Part shown: positions 8,603-12,421 of the stretch, one piece after another
Numbering within the stretch: position 1 is the first letter of the stretch
How the letters are laid out: each line of letters opens with the position of its first letter
Source: REEB95 sp035632055
Lineage (GTDB): Bacteria > Pseudomonadota > Alphaproteobacteria > ATCC43930 > CGMCC-115725
Assembly (NCBI GenBank): GCA_035632055.1
Contig: DASQHO010000074.1
Span: 1-12,421, forward strand
Direction of reading: 5' to 3'
Length of the DNA stretch: 12,421 nucleotides
Program-made: the position numbers and the translations under genes
Notes under the pieces: model-generated
What the model saw: only the letters and a program-made list of their open reading frames with translations
Told to the model about the DNA's origin: nothing
Database searches by the model: none

Positions 8603-9169
8603 TCAGGTATCGCGTTCGGGCGCCGGCGCACCGGCTCCCGCCTTGGCAATCCCGACCAGCGCCGGCCGCAACAGGCGGTCGTGCATGACGTAGCCGGGCT
8701 GCAGCACCTGGGCGACGGTGCCCGGCGGTTGCGGCGCCCCCGGCACCTCGAACATCGCTTCGTGCACATTATGGTCGAAACGCTCGCCCAGCTTGGGCTC
8801 GACGCGCTTGACGCCGTGGCGCTCGAAGATCGCCAGCAATTCGCGCTCGGTGGCGGCGACGCCTTCGATGACGCCGCGCGCCGTCGAATCGGCGGCCGGC
8901 ACCGCGTCGATGGCGCGGCGCAGATTATCGGCCACGTTCAACAGCTCGCGGGCGAACTCGAACGCGGCGTAGCGTTGCGCGTCCTGGCGGTCGCGTTGAT
9001 GGCGCTGGCGTTGGTTTTCGGTCTCGGCAAGCGCGCGCAGCAGCCGATCCTTGCTCTCCACCAATTCGGCTTCGAGCCGCGCGACTGTCGCGTCGGCTGC
9101 TGGCGCCGATTCGGGTGCAGCCTCAGACTGCGCTTCGGCCGGTTTGTCGAATGCGTCTTCGCCGTTCAT
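8603..9169 (-). CDS. grpE: GrpE, nucleotide exchange factor of DnaK
   Basis: GrpE is the homodimeric cytosolic cofactor that releases ADP from DnaK. The protein is 188 residues from ATG 9169. An acidic, Ala/Glu-rich disordered N-terminus (about 1-30) is followed by a long coiled coil (VARLEAELVESKDRLLRALA, ENQRQRHQRDRQDAQRYAAF). The conserved C-terminal beta domain contains RFDHNVHEAMFEVP, GTVAQVLQPGY and RLLRPALVGIAK. A TTG at 9178 in frame overlaps the hrcA stop (TTGA) and would add three residues. The ATG has AAGGA only one base upstream, unusually close, so the exact start is unresolved. It directly follows hrcA and is probably cotranscribed with it. Its 3' end faces the PEP-CTERM/TPR gene with 21 bases between the stops. 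Confidence 0.97.
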   Translation of the reverse strand: MNGEDAFDKPAEAQSEAAPESAPAADATVARLEAELVESKDRLLRALAETENQRQRHQRDRQDAQRYAAFEFARELLNVADNLRRAIDAVPAADSTARGVIEGVAATERELLAIFERHGVKRVEPKLGERFDHNVHEAMFEVPGAPQPPGTVAQVLQPGYVMHDRLLRPALVGIAKAGAGAPAPERDT

Positions 9170-9174
9170 GTCCT

Positions 9175-10278
9175 TCAACCCATGAGTCGGCCGATCACCT
9201 TGGCGGTGTAATCGACCATCGGAATGATGCGCGCGTAATTGAGTCGTGTCGGTCCGATGACGCCGATCGCCCCAACCACCTGCTCGCGCGAATTGCTGTA
9301 AGGCGCGACGATCATCGAACAGCCGGTCACGCCGAACAGCGGCGTCGCCGCGCCGATATAGATCTGGACGCCTTCACCGACGCGCGTCGCATCGAGCAGG
9401 CGCACCATCGCCTCCTTGGTCTCGAGCATCTCGAACAAGGCACGCAGTCGTTCGAGATCGGCAAGTGCGGTCACGTCCTCGAGCAGCTTGGATTGGCCTT
9501 TGACGATCAGCGCGCTCTCGGCCGGGCTGCCTGACCACGACGCGAGCCCCGCCGCGATCAGCTTGGCGGTGAGTTCATCGATCTCGTCCTTGCGCTGGGC
9601 AATCTCGGCGAGGATCGCGGCGCGCGATTCATCGATCGTCCGGCCCACCAGCCGCGCATTGAGATAGTTGCTGGCCGCCGTCATCGACGAGGGCAGCGTC
9701 CCCGAGGGCGTGTCGATGATGCGGTTCTCGACCAGGCCATCCTCGGTCACCAGCACGACGAGCGCGCGGCCGGGCGCTAACGGCACGAATTCGACGTGCT
9801 TCAACGCGCGTTCGGTCTTGGGCGCGATGACCAGACCGGCGCAGCGTGACAAGCCGGCGAGCATCGCAGTCGCCTGCTCGAGCGCCTGTGGCAGACTCTT
9901 GCCGGCGGCGGCGCATTGCGCCTCGATGTTGCGACGTTCCTCTTCGGAGACGCCGCCGAGCTCGAGGAGTCCGTTGACGAACAGGCGCAATCCGGTTTCG
10001 GTCGGCAGCCGGCCTGCCGACGTGTGTGGCGCGAACAGCAAACCTTGCTCTTCAAGATCGGCCATGACGTTGCGGATCGTCGCCGGCGACAGATCGAGTG
10101 CGCCACGTCGCGCCAAAGTGCGAGAGCCCACCGGGTCGCCGGTCTCGACATAGGCCTCGACGATCATGCGGAAGACTTCCCGCGAGCGCTCGTTGAGCTC
10201 GCCGATGGCGAAACTATCCGCGGCGGCCAACTTGACCGAGGCGGGCTTGCTGTTTCCGGTGTCGGGCACGGCGCGCAT
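9175..10278 (-). CDS. hrcA: HrcA, heat-inducible transcriptional repressor
   Basis: HrcA is the winged-helix repressor that binds CIRCE operators and needs chaperonin help to fold. At 367 residues it is slightly longer than typical owing to an N-terminal extension. The conserved DNA-binding part begins around residue 29 (LNERSREVFRMIVEAYVETG, then DPVGSRTLARR) and includes SPATIRNVMADLEEQGLL and HTSAGRLPTETGLRLFV. The C-terminus has the typical VIGPTRLNYARIIPMVDY. The ATG at 10278 is the most upstream start (an in-frame TAG lies two codons before it), but a strong promoter -10 hexamer directly abuts it. The true start may therefore be GTG 10269 or TTG 10230, both of which keep the DNA-binding domain whole. 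The stop overlaps the possible TTG start of grpE. Confidence 0.96.
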   Translation of the reverse strand: MRAVPDTGNSKPASVKLAAADSFAIGELNERSREVFRMIVEAYVETGDPVGSRTLARRGALDLSPATIRNVMADLEEQGLLFAPHTSAGRLPTETGLRLFVNGLLELGGVSEEERRNIEAQCAAAGKSLPQALEQATAMLAGLSRCAGLVIAPKTERALKHVEFVPLAPGRALVVLVTEDGLVENRIIDTPSGTLPSSMTAASNYLNARLVGRTIDESRAAILAEIAQRKDEIDELTAKLIAAGLASWSGSPAESALIVKGQSKLLEDVTALADLERLRALFEMLETKEAMVRLLDATRVGEGVQIYIGAATPLFGVTGCSMIVAPYSNSREQVVGAIGVIGPTRLNYARIIPMVDYTAKVIGRLMG

Positions 10279-10307
10279 TATCTAGGGAGGTCTGGCACTT
10301 GGGTCAA
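10279..10307 (-). promoter_or_regulatory. Housekeeping-type promoter for hrcA-grpE
   Basis: On the minus strand TTGACC (10307-10302) and TAGATA (10284-10279) are separated by exactly 17 bases, a good sigma-70-type match. The expected start site, about seven bases beyond the -10, falls near 10272, inside the ATG-initiated frame. This argues for a downstream start codon or leaderless translation of hrcA. Confidence 0.65.
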
Positions 10308-10316
10308 CCCAAGCGC
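10295..10316. promoter_or_regulatory. Palindromic operator candidate over the hrcA -35 box
   Basis: CTTGGGT-CA-ACCCAAG (10298-10313) is a perfect seven-base-pair dyad, extended after one mismatch by GC/GC to 10295-10316. It covers the hrcA -35 hexamer (10302-10307). Its outer GCACT...AGCGC loosely recalls CIRCE half-sites, but with twelve rather than eleven intervening bases and poor flanks, so it is not canonical CIRCE. An autoregulatory or other repressor site is the natural reading. It also lies just upstream of rph. Confidence 0.5.
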
Positions 10317-10345
10317 TTGTCCTGCGCGGCGCCGCGGATTAGCTT
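10317..10345 (+). promoter_or_regulatory. Weak promoter candidate for rph-rdgB-hemW
   Basis: TTGTCC (10317-10322) and TAGCTT (10340-10345) are 17 bases apart on the + strand, about 33 bases before the rph start. The match to consensus is modest. The spacer contains the perfect 12-base palindrome CGCGGCGCCGCG (10325-10336), which may be a binding site or chance. Confidence 0.3.
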
Positions 10346-10377
10346 GCGTCCCGTTACTCCGCGAAAGGGACCCCAGC

Positions 10378-11100
10378 ATGCCGCGCCCCTCCGGCCGCGC
10401 CCCGACCGAGTTGCGCCCGGTGCGCCTCGAACCGAATGTCGCCAAATACGCCGAAGGCTCGTGCCTGGCGTCGTTCGGCGACACGCGCGTCCTGTGCTGC
10501 GCCACCGTCGAGGAGAAAGTGCCGCCGTTCCTGCGCAACACCGGCCGCGGCTGGATCACCGCCGAATACGGCATGCTGCCGCGCTCGACTCACACCCGCA
10601 CCGAGCGCGAAGCGGCGCGCGGCCGCCAGACCGGCCGCACGCACGAAATCCAGCGCCTGATCGGGCGCTCGCTGCGCGCCATCGCCGATCTTAACGCGCT
10701 CGGGGAACGCCAGATCCGCATCGATTGCGACGTGCTCCAGGCCGACGGCGGCACGCGCACCGCGGCCATCACCGGCAGCTACGTCGCGCTCTATCTCGCG
10801 CTCAAGAGTCCGATGGCGCAGGCGGCGCTGACCGCGTTTCCGCTCGGCGATTCGGTCGCGGCGATCAGCTGCGGCATCGCCGGCGGCGAACCGGTGCTTG
10901 ATCTCGATTACGCCGAGGATTCGACCGCCGCAGCCGACGCCAATTTCGTCATCACCGGCACCGGCGGCATCGTCGAGATCCAGGCGACGGCCGAGAAGGG
11001 CCACTTTGCCGAGGCGCGCTTCACCGAGATGCTGGCGCTGGCGCGGCAGGGCATCGCGCAGCTCGCCAAGCTGCAGCGCGAGGCGATCGGCATTGGTTGA
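10378..11100 (+). CDS. rph: Ribonuclease PH
   Basis: RNase PH is a phosphorolytic 3'-5' exoribonuclease that trims tRNA 3' ends using inorganic phosphate; it works as a hexamer in the cytosol. The protein has 240 residues, the usual size. The N-terminus MPRPSGRAPTELRPVRLEPN is typical. Visible family motifs include GWITAEYGMLPRSTHTR, the phosphate-site region RQTGRTHEIQRLIGRSLRA and the signature CDVLQADGGTRTAAI, ending with a conserved EIQATAEKGHF segment. The ATG at 10378 has AAGGGA seven bases upstream. It is divergent from hrcA across a 99-base shared regulatory gap and heads a tight operon: its last eight bases overlap the rdgB start. Confidence 0.98.
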   Translation: MPRPSGRAPTELRPVRLEPNVAKYAEGSCLASFGDTRVLCCATVEEKVPPFLRNTGRGWITAEYGMLPRSTHTRTEREAARGRQTGRTHEIQRLIGRSLRAIADLNALGERQIRIDCDVLQADGGTRTAAITGSYVALYLALKSPMAQAALTAFPLGDSVAAISCGIAGGEPVLDLDYAEDSTAAADANFVITGTGGIVEIQATAEKGHFAEARFTEMLALARQGIAQLAKLQREAIGIG

Positions 11101-11704
11101 GGCGCGGCGCATCACCGGGGGACGCCTGGCGATCGCGACGCACAATCCGGGCAAACTGGTCGAGATCGCCGAATTGCTGCGGCCATACGGCGTCGAAACC
11201 ATCGGCGCCGCGGCACTCGGTTTGGCCGAACCGGCAGAAACCGGCACGACATTCGAAACCAATGCGGAGCTGAAGGCACTGGCTGCCGCGCGCGCCAGCG
11301 GCCTGCCGGCATTGGCGGATGACTCGGGACTCGAAGTCACGGCGCTCGATGGCGCGCCCGGCATCTATTCGGCGCGCTGGGCGGGGCCGAAGAAGGATTT
11401 CGCCGCCGCGATGGCACGTGTCGAACGCGAGCTTGCCGGAAGGGGAGACCGTCGTGCCATGTTTGTCGCGGTGCTGGCGCTTGCCTGGCCCGACGGCCAT
11501 GTCGAGCTCTTTCGCGGCGAGGTCGGCGGCACGCTGGTCTTTCCGCCACGCGGCACACACGGCTTCGGCTACGATCCGATCTTCGTGCCCGAAGGCGGCA
11601 AGGAAACCTTCGGCGAGATGGCGCCCGCCGCCAAGCACGCGATAAGCCATCGCGCCCGCGCCTTCGCCAAGCTGGTCGCGGCGTGCTTCGGAGCCGTGGC
11701 ATGA
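11093..11704 (+). CDS. rdgB: RdgB/HAM1 family XTP/dITP pyrophosphatase
   Basis: This enzyme hydrolyses non-canonical purine triphosphates (dITP, ITP, XTP) to monophosphates, keeping deaminated bases out of DNA and RNA. The 203-residue protein shows the family motifs in order: LAIATHNPGKLVEI near the N-terminus (substrate phosphate binding), TFETNAELKALAAA, ADDSGLEVTALDGAPG-IYSARWAG (metal and active site), GFGYDPIFVPEGGKETFGEM and KHAISHRARAF. No ATG or GTG precedes the THNPGK motif in frame after the rph terminus. The TTG at 11093 is the likely start, with GAGG about nine bases upstream and an eight-base overlap with rph. Its TGA overlaps the hemW ATG (ATGA), indicating translational coupling. 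Confidence 0.96.
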   Translation: MVEARRITGGRLAIATHNPGKLVEIAELLRPYGVETIGAAALGLAEPAETGTTFETNAELKALAAARASGLPALADDSGLEVTALDGAPGIYSARWAGPKKDFAAAMARVERELAGRGDRRAMFVAVLALAWPDGHVELFRGEVGGTLVFPPRGTHGFGYDPIFVPEGGKETFGEMAPAAKHAISHRARAFAKLVAACFGAVA

Positions 11705-12421
11705 CTCCGCTGGCCATCTATGTCCATTGGCCGTTCTGCAAGTCGAAATGCCCTTACTGCGACTTCAACAGCCATGTGCGCGAGCGGATCGACGAGACGC
11801 GCTGGTGCCAGGCGCTCCTCGCCGAGCTCGCTTGGTGGGCGGAGCAGACCGAGGGCGCGACCGTCACCACCATTTTCTTCGGCGGCGGCACGCCATCGCT
11901 GATGGCGCCCGAAACGGTGGCCGCGATCCTCGCTGCGATCGGCACGCACTGGTCACGCGCCACGGATTGCGAGATCACGCTCGAAGCCAATCCGACCTCG
12001 GTTGAGGCGGCACGCTTCCAGACGCTGTGCGAGGCCGGCGTCGGCCGCGTCTCGCTCGGCGTCCAGGCGCTCGACGACGCGGCGCTCAAATTCCTCGGCC
12101 GCGGTCACGATGTGCGCGAGGCGCAGGCGGCGGTGGAACTCGCGCGCGCGACCTTCCCGCGCTTTTCCTTCGATCTAATCTATGCGCGCCCTGGCCAGAC
12201 GCCGGCGGCATGGGCGCGCGAATTGGCGGCGGCGCTGACGATGGCGGGCGACCACCTCTCGGTCTATCAGCTCACCATCGAAGCCGGCACCGCCTTCGCC
12301 ACGTCGTTCGCGCGCGGTGATTTCGCGTTACCTGACGAAGACGCCGCCGGCGCGCTGTACGAGGCGACACAAGCGGCGCTCGCAGCGGCTGGCTTGCCAG
12401 CGTACGAGATCTCGAACCATG
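11701..12421 (+). CDS. hemW: HemW-like radical SAM protein (formerly HemN-like), 3' end outside window
   Basis: HemW is a radical SAM protein related to coproporphyrinogen III dehydrogenase but acting as a heme-binding, probable heme-delivery protein. About 240 residues are present with no stop before the window edge. The [4Fe-4S] cysteine motif CKSKCPYCDF is at residues 13-22 after IYVHWPF. FFGGGTPSLM is the SAM-binding glycine motif. EITLEANPTSVE and RVSLGVQALDDAALKFLGRGH follow, then FDLIYARPGQT and LSVYQLTIEAGTAF. The final visible YEISNH is the conserved approach to the HNxxYW heme-binding motif, which lies beyond the edge. The ATG overlaps the rdgB stop and has GGAG seven bases upstream. 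The YCDFNS context and gene order favour HemW over true HemN. Confidence 0.94.
   Translation, partial: MTPLAIYVHWPFCKSKCPYCDFNSHVRERIDETRWCQALLAELAWWAEQTEGATVTTIFFGGGTPSLMAPETVAAILAAIGTHWSRATDCEITLEANPTSVEAARFQTLCEAGVGRVSLGVQALDDAALKFLGRGHDVREAQAAVELARATFPRFSFDLIYARPGQTPAAWARELAAALTMAGDHLSVYQLTIEAGTAFATSFARGDFALPDEDAAGALYEATQAALAAAGLPAYEISNH

Overview
The window is GC-rich chromosomal DNA from an alphaproteobacterium. The evidence is the glnD C-terminal half, a hrcA-grpE / dnaK-dnaJ heat-shock cluster, and the rph-rdgB-hemW order divergent from hrcA. A Rhodospirillales- or Rhizobiales-like lineage is my best guess; the genus cannot be fixed from sequence alone. Most of the content is conserved housekeeping, and nothing looks like phage, an insertion sequence, a CRISPR array or an rRNA/tRNA gene.

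Layout, left to right. The 3' half of glnD (+, nitrogen-status sensor) meets, tail to tail, a CynX/NimT-like MFS transporter (-). Next on the minus strand is a leftward unit: dnaK, then dnaJ, then an unrecognised polytopic membrane protein, with the MFS gene possibly last. Upstream of dnaK is a roughly 580-base non-coding region. Its dnaK-proximal part carries a good sigma-32-type promoter and a long leader, whose 5' portion can pair with the dnaK Shine-Dalgarno and start codon. A + strand gene of 448 codons lies beyond it. It encodes an unusual secreted protein: N-terminal signal peptide, unknown domain, Gly/Ser/Pro linker, an internal PEP-CTERM-type sorting signal, a second signal-peptide-like segment, then three TPR repeats. 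It converges with grpE (-), which follows hrcA (-). hrcA is divergent from an overlapping + strand operon rph-rdgB-hemW; hemW runs off the right edge.

How the genes relate. GrpE, DnaK and DnaJ form the Hsp70 machine and HrcA is a heat-shock repressor. Here the presumed contiguous hrcA-grpE-dnaK-dnaJ block is split by the oppositely oriented PEP-CTERM/TPR gene. I see no canonical CIRCE element. Instead, dnaK has a sigma-32-like promoter, and the hrcA promoter has a 16-base palindrome centred on its -35 box. A terminator-like hairpin overlaps the dnaK stop codon and may reduce dnaJ expression relative to dnaK. The points most worth a second look are the possible RNA thermometer in the dnaK leader, the two-signal PEP-CTERM/TPR protein, and the hrcA promoter, whose -10 box touches the apparent ATG.
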